Position numbers and translations under genes: made by a program
The notes under the pieces: model-generated
The model's input: only the letters and a program-made list of their open reading frames with translations
Told to the model about the DNA's origin: nothing
The model's database searches: none
Shown here: in pieces, positions 51,275 to 62,800 of the stretch
Layout: the number at the start of each line of letters is the position of its first letter
Numbering within the stretch: position 1 is the first letter of the stretch
Assembly (NCBI GenBank): GCA_018857735.1
Contig: JABMCL010000713.1
Location: 2,455,001-2,519,000 of the forward strand
Length of the DNA: 64,000 nucleotides
Reading direction: 5' to 3'
Origin: Alviniconcha marisindica
Lineage: Eukaryota > Mollusca > Gastropoda > Provannidae

Positions 51275-51482
51275 ACTATCACTGGTGGGAGCTGCCACAA
51301 CAAGTTTTGTTGTGACAAACAATTTTGTCATGACACCTGTCTGTTGTGACAAACTTTTGTCATGACAAAAGACATGTTTTGTCATGACAAACACATGTTT
51401 GTTGTGACAAACACGTGTTTGTTGCGACAAAACATTTGTTGCGACAAAAATGATACTTGTGGCAGCTCCCGCCAATGATAGT
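51275..51482. mobile_element. Palindrome-rich MITE, copy 2, with both ends
   Basis: Terminal inverted repeats: left CTATCACTGGTGGGAGCTGC, right ending GCAGCTCCCGCCAATGATAG (two mismatches over about 26 bp). Flanks TAAA on both sides suggest a short target-site duplication. The interior is a series of small palindromes such as TTTTGTCATGACAAAA, TTTGTTGTGACAAA and ACATGTTTGT. No open frame. Confidence 0.85.
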
Positions 51483-51489
51483 AAACAGG

Positions 51490-51682
51490 TATCAGGTAGC
51501 ACTGTCTGTCTGAGAGAATATACCAGTCTGATCGGGTTGTCCAGGGCACCTTCTCAGCATGAACAGTAACTGTGGTATGGATGCCACATTGGCACTACAT
51601 TTTAAGCACATTTTTCACACTAGGGTTTCTGTGAGATTTCAGTTCAGTTCACTGCAGAAACAGAAGGTGTGAATTACCTGAA

Positions 51683-51713
<31 letters not shown>

Positions 51714-53140
51714 CGCATGCGTGCGTGTGTGTGGAGCTTGCATGCTTTTCGTGTAGTTACTGCTATTCTAAACCAGGAAAACGAACCCAAGACGAGGTGG
51801 CCAATCCCATTCAAACTTCTGCTATCAGACAACTGTTCAGTCTGGCCTTCAGACTGACTGCATGTTTTTGAAGTAACTGGCAGTATAAAAAGTTACAACG
51901 CCTAGTAGCCTTGGATAACCAGACCAATGACCTGCATTCAAAATCTCACGTGTGGGACTGGGTGACCAAGACCAAGTGCATCATGCGTCATCATCAATGC
52001 AAATGGTGGCACAGCCAGAGATCACAGCATCAGCTTCAACGGAAAATCTGACACAAAGAAGCTGATGAAGTCATCAAATCACAGTCTACTGTGTTCAGCT
52101 CTCAAGGAGACAAGCCCTCTTTTTCAAGGATCATCAAAATTGCATGGTTTAACCTTCTGTGATGTAGTCACCTGCTACAGTGCGACAAAAATGCAAACAA
52201 GCACATACACCAAGCAAATGTCGCTACTGGAACTGCCAAACCAGTTCTGGCATGGCAAGAGGAAGATAAAAAGTTGAGAGAAAAAAAAAAAAAAAAAAAA
52301 AATCTGCGTAAATGGGCAGTGGGCTGCTCGCATTGTCAGAATGCATAGTTGATCAAACGCAACAGTCATACTCGGCTCTACAACAGTCACCTTTACGCTA
52401 CACACTCAGAACAAGGTCACGCTGAACAGCGTGCATGTACACAACGATGAAGCTCACGCCTCAACCTTTCTTTCATCACACAGCGGCCATTCATAAACAC
52501 CATAAAAAAATTCTGAGATTTTCTCTCTCCCACATTTACAACCATTTCGATGATTACATGCACATGTATGGGCATAGGCTCTGTTAGCACTTGTCAAGCA
52601 CTCTACTTGCATTTACATTTTCGTTTGTTTTAATGTTTGTTTTGTTTGTTCCATTATCAGCATATGTGTATGCTTCCACACATTCAGCACATGGAAAATG
52701 TTTTTTTTTTATGTAGCTGCAATTTTTGATGTTCTGTTCATGCAACAGTCAGTAATGATAGTCACTGGATTTCAATGTCATGTTAACCACATAATTAAGG
52801 TCATCTTCGGACAATCAAACTCCACCATAAGCAATTACACATTTCGATACTCTTCTCATATGTAGCATCTTGTTCAAGTCATCTCTATGAAATAAATCAG
52901 TACGCAAATAAAAACAAAACACACACACACACAAACATCAAACAGTTCTGAAGAGTGAGTCCAATACTGTTCTTGTAAAAAGGTATACAGGACTATAGGG
53001 AATCGGTAACATCAACCATTCCATCTAATTTATTCATACCAGATTAAAAGAAAATACCCAAAAGAAATGGACAAAATCAATAATAATAATACAAATATAT
53101 ATATATATCAATATGTAACTGCATAATGGCAAATACCAGT
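51490..53140. other. Intergenic, unannotated
   Basis: A TG tract (51,683-51,732), a poly-A tract (52,280-52,302), otherwise featureless. Confidence 0.4.
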
Positions 53141-53289
53141 GCTACCTGTCCATTGCAGCAAACAGTGGTCTTCAGGTTTAACACTTTCCATCCCACCAAC
53201 CAACAGTCTTTAACACTTTTCATCCCAGCAAACAATGGTCTTTAACACTGTCCACCCCTTAAACAGTGGTCTTTAAATTCAACACTTTC

Positions 53290-53425
53290 CATCCCAGGAA
53301 CTGAACGAATATAACCGAAGAAACAAACCTGGCGTCTGTTCAACTAATTCCAGAAGCTGTTTCCTCAAAGTGTTCCACTGCTTTGCATCACTCATCAACA
53401 CAAATTGTCAGAAACAATTCTTTAA
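53290..53425 (+). repeat. Dispersed element E, copy 1
   Basis: CAAACCTGGCGTCTGTTCAA, CTAATTCCA, AAGTGTTCCACTGCTTTGCA recurs as CAAACCTGGCATCTATTTCA... at 55,975-56,105. Confidence 0.7.
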
Positions 53426-53939
53426 ATTTAACCCTTTCCACCCCAGCAAACTGTGGTCAACCCTGTTCTGTCCTACAGACAGGCGGTCTATAATTAAACA
53501 TGCGACAAGACGGACAGCAATTCTGTTTCCACAGTCTTGGGAATAAGAAAAAACGGGAAAAAAACACACACAGACAATGCCTAACATCTCCTCCATTTTG
53601 GGAACGCTGCAACTCCGTGTTTCGACATAACGGCCAAGCCTTGCATATTGGTTGCACACAATAACTACAGAACAAGCGCTCACGCGGGAATATCTGACCT
53701 CAAACTGCTTCAAGGTCATAGCGTCCTCTATTCAAACAGCATCAAACCTGACCTGCAATCCCAGGAAAGGAACGACTTAAAACTGACCCCATACAGTCAG
53801 CTCTCCCGTTGTTACCACCACTGCATGGCAGTGTGGGGGTGGGGGGTGCGAACGTTTAGATACAAAATGTCAAAAGGGAACCAGATATGCAGAAAGTGTA
53901 CGAAAAGAAACAGTTCAACCCACCACCCTCACAACAACA

Positions 53940-54420
53940 AGGTCACCCAAGAGCTGACTGACCAAGCTTTCTACAGTTACACAGGCAAACTCCAAACACT
54001 GGTTTACGACATCCTTCCTTCAACCACTGCCGTATTTAGTTATGCCATAGGGTCCAGAAAACTGTCAGCTAACGAGCAGTTTTTTGTTGGTGCTCAAACC
54101 GTGGGAAGTTTGTTACAAACAACTCAAATAAAACAAGGCATGTCATTTATAGCCGCCAACAAAGTTTACACCAGCACAAATAAAACCACAATAGTTTGAA
54201 CTGAGATGGAACTCTTTCTTTTTACCCGGGGTGGATGCGTCTCATGTTTACGTGCATACTTTGGCGCTAGGTTGCTTCTACAGTCATATTAGTACCCGAA
54301 CCTTTCGGAGGGCGCTGACCGCGTCGGTGGACAGCCGCGCGGAGATAAAGAGTGCCCCTTCAGTGGCGTAACTAAATCTGGCAGAGTTTGGAGGAAGGTG
54401 CCGGAAAGCATTGCTCCGAG
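53940..54420 (+). repeat. Dispersed element D, copy 2 (uninterrupted)
   Basis: Same order of blocks as 35,700-36,400 without the element A insert, so it serves as the empty-site reference. An open frame of 183 codons across 53,648-54,199 has no domain and is not conserved in copy 1, so it is not called a gene. Confidence 0.75.
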
Positions 54421-54739
54421 TGTGTTACACAGGTCGAGTACGCATTATATGATACACAGCAAAACTTCTCCTCCTCCTTCTTTTCAGTGGCACCTGAGAA
54501 CAGCAGCCAAACAGCATGAGTGGATTTCTGCTTGATCTGGACTGCCGTCAGTCAGGAGGCAAGGCAGGGTGGGGCAAGCTCTGTGGAAAAGGGTTCCCCG
54601 CATCATCCTCAGCTCCACTGCTCATGTCTGCTTGATTGTGGACTGTGGACAGTTTACACACCAACTCGCCAGCTACGCTCTTCTTCTGATACTTCTGTTC
54701 TTTGTTTTCCCTCTGTGTGCGTGCAAGCTGTGCTACTGA

Positions 54740-54865
54740 CGGTGTGTGTGTGTGTGTGTGTGTGTGCATGTGAGTGTCCATGTGTGTGTGTGTGTGTGTG
54801 TTTATGTGTGCACGTTTGTGCATGCAGGTGAGTGTGTGTGTGTGTGTGTGCACGCATGCGTGCGT
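54740..54865. repeat. TG-rich microsatellite
   Basis: TG runs with GCATG and CACG interruptions. Confidence 0.9.
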
Positions 54866-55974
54866 GAGTGTGCATGTATGGGTGCGTGCATATGCATGCG
54901 CTTCAGTGCCTGTTTGTGGAAGTTGGCTTTGACAGTGATTTGGATCTCTGCTTTGCAATGGGCTGTGGGCTCCAATCTGGAGAAACAGCACATAAAAACG
55001 TACATCATCACCATCACCATCACCACTGCACAACACCGCTAACCGATGGAACCCAAGCTGCTGCATTCATGCACCCAAAGCATGGTGTCAGGAACACTTC
55101 AAGGCAAAACAGCCCAGCCCACCACCTGCAAAATCTTACCAAGACAGTGCAACTTTCATTTCAAACTTCCCAACCCCTCCATGACCTTGAAATCAGGTCC
55201 AGGTCAAGAAGACAGGTACAATTAAATAAAGCTCAACGGCAAGGCTACTAGCACGCAAAGGCTAAAAGGTTTCGCTAAACAGTGCCTGAGAAAATCCAAA
55301 TGTTACAGTTTTGTTGAGTCCAGACCCACTGCAGTTCTCTTCCACTGTTCCAGCTGGTCATTAACCCCTTCACTGCCATGATGTCACTTGAAAACGACTA
55401 TTAAAAGTGCAAAATTTGAGACCCGTAAGCCATTTTGTTTTCTTTTTCACACTCGCATGTTCAAGGATTTTCATCAAGAAACATAGCGTTGAAAGTAGAT
55501 GTGTTATTGGACTGGAATATAAACTGTTTGCAGGCATGTCTGTCCATCTTTCAGCCCGGAAATTTTATGGGCTGGCTCAGTAAAGGGGTTAATAACATTA
55601 TTTCTCGTGATCCTGTCAATGCATACATGTCACGATCATACAAAGTCTGAACTCAAACGGATTGGAAAACTTTCCCTGAAAAATACCAATTTCACTTTTA
55701 CCTTTGTGACGTGACCTTCAAAATCAGTTTGGCGAATAAATTTCAACCAGAGGTTATCATGCAAAGCTTAAAAGATAAAACTTTGCCCGCAATAATAAAC
55801 CACCAATGCTCCTTTAATTACATGAGTCCTGCCATATGTGATGTCTGCCCAACGACTGTGCTGGACAAGACCAATTGTTACATAAACTTGCATGCTTTTT
55901 CGTGCAAGCCGAGAACAGGCAAAGAATGAAACTCAACAGTGATAAACTCCAACCATTAAAGCCGGTAACCTAGT
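54866..55974. other. Downstream flank of Scm, unannotated
   Basis: Contains (CATCAC)n at about 55,003-55,025. No gene supported. Confidence 0.4.
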
Positions 55975-56105
55975 TCTAGGAACTGAACAAATACAATCAA
56001 AACGGACAAACCTGGCATCTATTTCAACTAATTCCAAATGCTGTTTCTTCAAAGTGTGTTGCACTGCTTTGCACCACTAACCAACACAAACAGTCGCAAG
56101 TAATT
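55975..56105 (+). repeat. Dispersed element E, copy 2
   Basis: See 53,290. Copies share order and orientation with about 80 percent identity by eye. Confidence 0.7.
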
Positions 56106-56715
56106 CACCACCAACGGTCATCCACAATTCCTCAGTGCTTTCTGTGCAGACACCACCAGCTGTCATCCACCATACCTAAATGCTTCTGGAGCAGGCAATC
56201 TCTTAGGTTTCTCTTGAAGTCAGAGTATAGCTGCCCGAATGGCAGGGCAGTATATAACTCTGTGTGTGTGTGCGTGTATATGTATGAGTGTGTGCATGCA
56301 TGTGTGTGCGTGCGTGCATGCGTGCACGCGCGCAAGCGTGTGTGTTTGTGTGTATTCACATGTGTGCTGGAAAACAGTAGCACACTGAAATATCCTCACT
56401 CGGGGATGCTCCTCCCAGTCACAGCAGAGAAAAGACAAGACAGAGACAGGCAGATACGTGGTGTTCAGGACCTTGGTTCATTGCACATTCTAGTGAACAG
56501 TGAAACCTGTCCACACAGATCGTCTGTGAAACACAAGTGTCGGTTGCGTAGCAAGCAGATGTTCCATCAAAATCACCAGCACGAATACTTCCACTGTCCA
56601 GGGAGTGATGAAGACGCACAACCAGGCAGCAGCAGAAAATGTTGCAGCGGAATGGACGAGCGGTGGATGCACGGATGAGGAGGGCCTGGGTGAGCGTGAT
56701 GGATGCAGCTCAGCG
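56106..56715 (-). other. Putative proximal 3' UTR of Scm
   Basis: Directly downstream of the Scm stop on the - strand. Includes a TG/GC-rich tract (56,263-56,352). I did not find a convincing polyadenylation signal close by, so the 3' end is undefined. Confidence 0.45.
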
Positions 56716-56841
56716 TCATTTGAGCCGCGACCTCAGTTTTTCAATGATGTTGCACAGTTTGAGGACAGGCCCCAGCTTCAGTCCCATGTACTTCATCATC
56801 ATCTCGCTGTTTAACAACATGAATGCTTTGCCGTCAATCTC
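56716..56841 (-). CDS. Scm: Last Scm coding exon, second half of SAM domain and stop
   Basis: Acceptor TTGTGTTGCAG; 126 nt including TGA (56716-56718); residues 226-266. It reads EIDGKAFMLLNSEMMMKYMG then LKLGPVLKLCNIIEKLRSRLK, the end of an Scm-type SAM with the EH-surface helix MGLKLGPVLKL that mediates polymer contacts. The protein ends three residues after the last helix, as in other Scm proteins. Seven degraded copies of the acceptor and first 24-30 nt lie upstream, at 56,850-57,470. Confidence 0.92.
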   Translation of the reverse strand, partial: EIDGKAFMLLNSEMMMKYMGLKLGPVLKLCNIIEKLRSRLK

Positions 56842-59800
56842 CTGCAACACAACAATAAGACCTCACCGTAAAACCACATATAATCACCTCATAGATTTAC
56901 AACAGGAATGCTTTGCCGTCAATCTCCTGCAACACAACAACAAGACCTCACCATAAAACCACATATAATCACCTCATAGTTTTTACATCAATCTCCTGCA
57001 ACACAACAAGACCTCACTGTAAAACCACACATGATCACTCACAGTTTAACAACACAAATGCTTTGTGGTCACCTCACTGTAAAACCACATAAAATCACCT
57101 TAAAGTTTAACAAGACAAATGCTTTGCCATCAATTTCCTGCAACACAAGAAGATCATGAGCTCACTGTAAAACCACATAAAATCACCTCATAGCTGAACA
57201 ACATGAATGCTTTGCCATCAATTTCCTGCAACACAACAAGATCATGAGCTCACTGTAAAACCACATAAAATCACCTCATAGCTGAACAACATGAATGCTT
57301 TGCCATCAATTTCCTGCAACACAACAAGATCATGAGCTCACTGTAAAACCACATAAAATCACCTTAAGCTGAAACAACACAAATGCTTTGCCATCAATTT
57401 CCTGCAACACAACAAGATCATGAGCTCACTGTAAAACCACATAAAATCACCTCATAGCTGACAAAACACAACATGCAAATTTTCAGGTTAAGCCCAACGC
57501 CTTTTATTATGACAAAACACAACATGCAAATCTTCAGGTTAAGCCCAACGCCTTTTATTATGACAAAACACAACACGCAAAATTTCAGGTTAAGCCCAAC
57601 GCCTTTTATTATGACAAAACACAACATGCAAAATCTTCAGGTTAAGCCCAACGCCTTTGATTATGACAAAACACAACATGCAAATCTTCAGGTTAAGCCC
57701 AACCCTTTTGATTATGACAAAACACAACATGCAAATCTTCAGGTTAAGCCCAACGCCTTTTATTATGACAAAACACAACATGCAAATCTTCAGGTTAAGC
57801 CCAACGCCTTTATTATGACAAAACACAACATGCAAATCTTCAGGTTAAGCCCAACGCCTTTGATTATGACAAAACACAACATGCAAATCTTCAGGTTAAG
57901 CCCAACGCCTTTGATTATGACAAAACACAGCAATCTTCAAGCACTTATTATGACAAAACACAAATGCAATTTCAGGTTAAGCCCAACGCCTTTTATTATG
58001 ACAAAACACAACATGCAAATCTTCAGGTTAAGCCCAACGCCTTTTATTATGACAAAACACAACATGCAAATCTTCAGGTTAAGCCCAACGCCTTTTATTA
58101 TGACAAAACACAACACGCAAATCTTCAGGTTAAGCCCAACGCCTTTTATTATGACAAAACACAACACGCAAATCTTCAGGTTAAGCCCAACGCCTTTTAT
58201 TATGACAAAACACAACCTGCAAATCTTCAGGTTAAGCCCCCTTTTCAAACTACAGAACAACACTTTAAACAACAATAAAATGGTGAAAAATGAGATGCAG
58301 ATGCTCATCTCCTTTTGGATGGGCTGCTTTGTCCCGCTGTTTTGGTGTCCAGTGTTTGGAAGAACGCTGGCATGACAACGATATGTAATGAAACGGGTGT
58401 GATGCTCAGCAAACTCAGCCACGCCCCTGACCCTCAAGGCATCCATCCAATCAACAGCCAAAGGGTGGCAGCAACTTACGTGTCTCCGGAACAAGTCGAC
58501 GTAGGCCCCCAGGCCGCTGTCGGTGTGGCTGATGTGCTGCACCACGTCCTCGATGGACCACTGGTTGGGCTCCCAGCACCGCGGTGCTGCTGCCTGCTGA
58601 GTGTCTCCTGTTGTGGAGCTGGCTGCACACCCACACACAATGTCCCACACCCACACACAATGTCGTTAGCTAGTTTCTGGGCTGTTTTGTCCCATCAACC
58701 ACACACATACACACACACAATGTCGTTAGCTAGTTCCTGGGCTGTTTTGTCCCATCAACCACCACACCCACACACAATGTCGTTAGCTAGTTCCTGGGCT
58801 GTTTTGTCCCATCAACCACACACATACACACACACAATGTCGTTAGCTAGTTCCTGGGCTGTTTTGTCCCATCAACCCACACACACACAATGTTGTTAGC
58901 TAGTTCCTGGGCTGTTTTGTCCCATCAACCACACCCACACACAATGTCTTAGCTAGTTCCTGGGCTGTTTTGTCCCATCAACCACACCCACACACAATGT
59001 CATTAGCTAGTTCCTGGGCTGTTTTGTCCCATCAACCACACACACACACACAATGTCGTTAGCTAGTTCCTGGGCTGTTTTGTCCCATCAACCACCCACA
59101 CCCACACCCAATGTTGTTAGCTAGTTCCTGGGCTGTTTTGTCCCATCAACCACACACATACACACACACCCACCCAATGTCATTAGCTAGTTCCTGGGCT
59201 GTTTTGTCCCATCAACCACACACACCCACACACAATGTTGTTAGCTAGTTCCTGGGCTGTTTTGTCCCATCAACCACACACACCCCCACACCCAATGTCA
59301 TTAGCTAGTTCCTGGACTGTTTTGTCCCATCAACCACACACACCCACACACAATGTCGTTAGCTAGTTCCTGGGCTGTTTTGTCCCATCAACCACACACA
59401 TACACACACACAATGTCATTAGCTAGTTCCTGGGCTGTTTTGTCCCATCAACCGCACACACACACACACACACACAATGTTGTTAGCTAGTTCCTGGGCT
59501 GTTTTGTCCCATCAACCACACCCACACCCACACACAATGTTGTTAGCTAGTTCCTGGGATGTTTTGTCCCATCAACCACAACATACACACACACAATGTT
59601 ATTAGCTAGTTCCTGGGCTGTTTTGTCCCATCAACCACACACACATCCACACACAATGTTGTTAGCTAGTTCCTGGGCTGTTTTGTCCCATCAACCACAC
59701 ACACAATGTCGTTAGCTAGTTCCTGGGCTGTTTTGTCCCATCAATCACACACACACACATACACACAATGTCGTTAGCTAGTTCCTGGGCTGTTTTGTCC

Positions 59801-62800
59801 CATCAACCACACACACACACACACACACACACACAATGTCGTTAGCTAGTTCCTGGGCTGTTTTGTCCCATCAACCATCCACACACAAACGTTGTTAGGT
59901 AGTTCCTGGATTGCTTTGTCCCATCAACCACACACATGCACGCACACACATAAAAACACACATGCAAGCACATGTGCACACTCACACACACCACACATGC
60001 ATGCACACACAACACACTTTTGGCAAAAAGGGTCACAGAATTAATTCCACTGGCTGGGTTCCAAGGACAACTGTGCAACAGCAGTATGGGTAGGAGGGTA
60101 AGTAAGTCACTTGGTGTTTTATGCCCAGTCATCGTAAGAGGGTCTCCTCCACGGCGCTGACTTCCTGCCCATCATGAGAGCTCATCCATCACTACCCTGT
60201 TAACATCACGCTGGCCTCCCTCACCCATCTGGGTGCAGGAGCCAGTTTTATGAACTGCCTGTATCCAGCACTCAGCGACATTTTGACTGGCACAAGGTTA
60301 CTGGTCACCAATAGAGTTGGAATTCTGTTTCACGAGCCTTTCTGTGACCACACAGCACTTAGCAACATTCTGATTGGCACAAGGCTACTGGTCACCAAGC
60401 GAGTTGGAACTGTTTTTCATGAGCCTTTCTGATGACACATGGTGACCACACAGCACTTAGCAACATTCTGATTGGCACAAGGCTACTGGTCACCAAGCGA
60501 GTTGGAACTGTTTTTCATGAGCCTTTCTGACGACACATGGTGACCGCACAGCACTTAGCAACATTCTGATTGGCACAAGGCTACTGGTCACCAAGCGAGT
60601 TGGAACTGTTTTTCATGAGCCTTTCTGACGACACATGGTGACCACACAGCACTTAGCAACATTCTGATTGGCACAAGGTTACTGGTCACCAAGAGAGTTG
60701 GAACTTTGGTTTTTATGAGCCTTTCTGACGACACATGGTGACCGCACAGCACTTAGCAACATTCTGATTGGCACACGGTTACTGGTCACCAAGCGAGTTG
60801 GAATTGTGTTTCATGAGCCTTTCTGAGGACACACAGTGTCATCCACAGCAGGCACAGTCCGTACCTCCTCCACCATGGCGTACACCAATTCCATTTCTGC
60901 CAGGTGTAAAACCTGCTGCTGCTAATCATCTCATTTATTAACTGCATCAACCAATTTGCAGAGAATGATTTTTGTGTGTCAGACAAATTCTTCTGACATA
61001 AATGATGACACTGGCTTGTTCAAGAGTTGCTGTATTTGTTGTTGTTTTGTGTGTGTGCATGTGTGTGTGTGTGTGTATGCATGTGTGTGTGCATGCGTGC
61101 ATCTGTATTTGTGTGTACGCATGTGCGTACATGCATGCAGAATGGTAAGATGGTAAGGACAGCGATGAGCAACCCAGATGCTGCACTGTGAGGATACTTT
61201 CTACTGCCTGACTTTCTTCTGTCCCCATATCAGGCCACAGTACACCACAGTGCACCTAGCAATCAACACATGCAGCTAATTTCTCTCTTCTTCCCTGCAG
61301 GGTCCATCTTCAATGCTCTAAAGACTCTTGACACTTTTAGTGCACACTGGACTATTTTGGCATTTCCACACTTCAATGCTCTAAAGACGCTTGACACTTT
61401 TAGTGCACACTGGACTATTTTGGCATTTCCATACTTCAATGCTCTAAAGACTCTTGACACTTTTAGTGCACACTGGACTATTTTGGCATTTCCATACTTC
61501 AATGCTCTAAAGACTCTTGACACTTTTAGTGCACACTGGACTATTTTGGCATTTCCATACTTCAATGCTCTAAAGACTCTTGACACTTTTAGTGCACACT
61601 GGACTATTCTGGCATTTCCATAATCATACACACACACCTTCAGCCTCAAAAGTGGATTGTCTGCGTGGTGTTTTGGGCGTCCTCATCCCCCGAGCACTGT
61701 CTGCTGATTCAGTCGACCATCGTCGCTTGGCTGCCATCTCACCGCTGTCGTCTTCTGATGCTGAAACACCACCACAACTTGCTGAAAATCAACACCAGTG
61801 ATTCATCCATTTTCTGATGCAGAAACACCGCCACAACTTCCTGAAAATCCAAGAAAAGAAAAGACAGCAAAAGTCCCTGATGAGCAGTGCTCACCACGGA
61901 AGAGAGACGGAAGACAGAGACCAGCACAAACTCCAGTTGAGCCATGCTCACCATGGCAGAGAGACTGAAGACAGACAGAGGCTGCACAAGTCCCTGCTGA
62001 GCAGTGCTCACCATGACAGAGAGGGGCACACAGACTGAAAACAAACTGACACCAGCACAAGTCTGTGTCAAACAGCACTCACCATGGCAGAGAGGGGCTG
62101 CTGAACAGCGCTCACCATGGCAGAGAGGGGCTGCTGAACAGCGCTCACCATGGCAGACTCACCATGGCAGAGAGGGGCTGCTGAACAGCGCTCACCATGG
62201 CAAGAGGGGCTGCTGAACAGTGCTCACCATGGCAGAGAGGTGCAGAGAGACTGATGACAGACCGACCGACAGACCAGCAGTACTCACCATGAGACAGAGG
62301 AACAAACAGACTGAAGACAGACAGACAGAGACCAGCACCAGTCCCTGTCCAGCATCACTCACCCTGAGAGGGAGGGGCAGAGAGACTGAAGACAGACACA
62401 CAGACAGACAGAGACCAGCACCGGTCCCTGTCCAGCATCACTCACCCTGTGAGGGAGGGGCATAGAGACTGAAGACAGACAGACACACAGACAGACCAGC
62501 ACCGGTCCCTGTCCAGCATCACTCACCCTGTGAGGGAGGGGCATAGAGACTGAAGACAGACAGACACACAGACAGACCAGCACCGGTCCCTGTCCAGCAT
62601 CACTCACCCTGAGAGGGAGGGGCAGAGAAACTGAAGACAGACAGACACACAGACAGACCAGCACCGGTCCCTGTCCAGCATCACTCACCCTGAGAGGGAG
62701 GGGCATAGAGACTGAAGACAGACAACACAAGATCAGCACCAGTCCCTGTCCAGCATCACTCACCCTGAGAGGGAGGGGCATAGAGACTGAAGACAGACAG

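Noticed and set aside
53648..54199. 183-codon + strand frame
   Set aside because: It runs through dispersed element D, is not conserved in the second copy at 35.7 kb, and shows no domain.
55003..55025. Poly-His-like CATCACCATCAC run suggestive of a vector tag
   Set aside because: A short natural trinucleotide/hexanucleotide repeat with no tag context or vector sequence nearby.
57473..58656. 300- and 239-codon frames in the 51-bp array, one fused to the SAM exon
   Set aside because: The fused frame merely reads through the intron from the true SAM exon 1; the donor GTAAGT at 58,479 and the SAM exon 2 at 56,841 explain the gene.
58630..59930. CRISPR-like array (constant core, variable spacer)
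   Set aside because: Spacers are low-complexity CA tracts rather than unique sequences, and the context is an intron of an animal gene.
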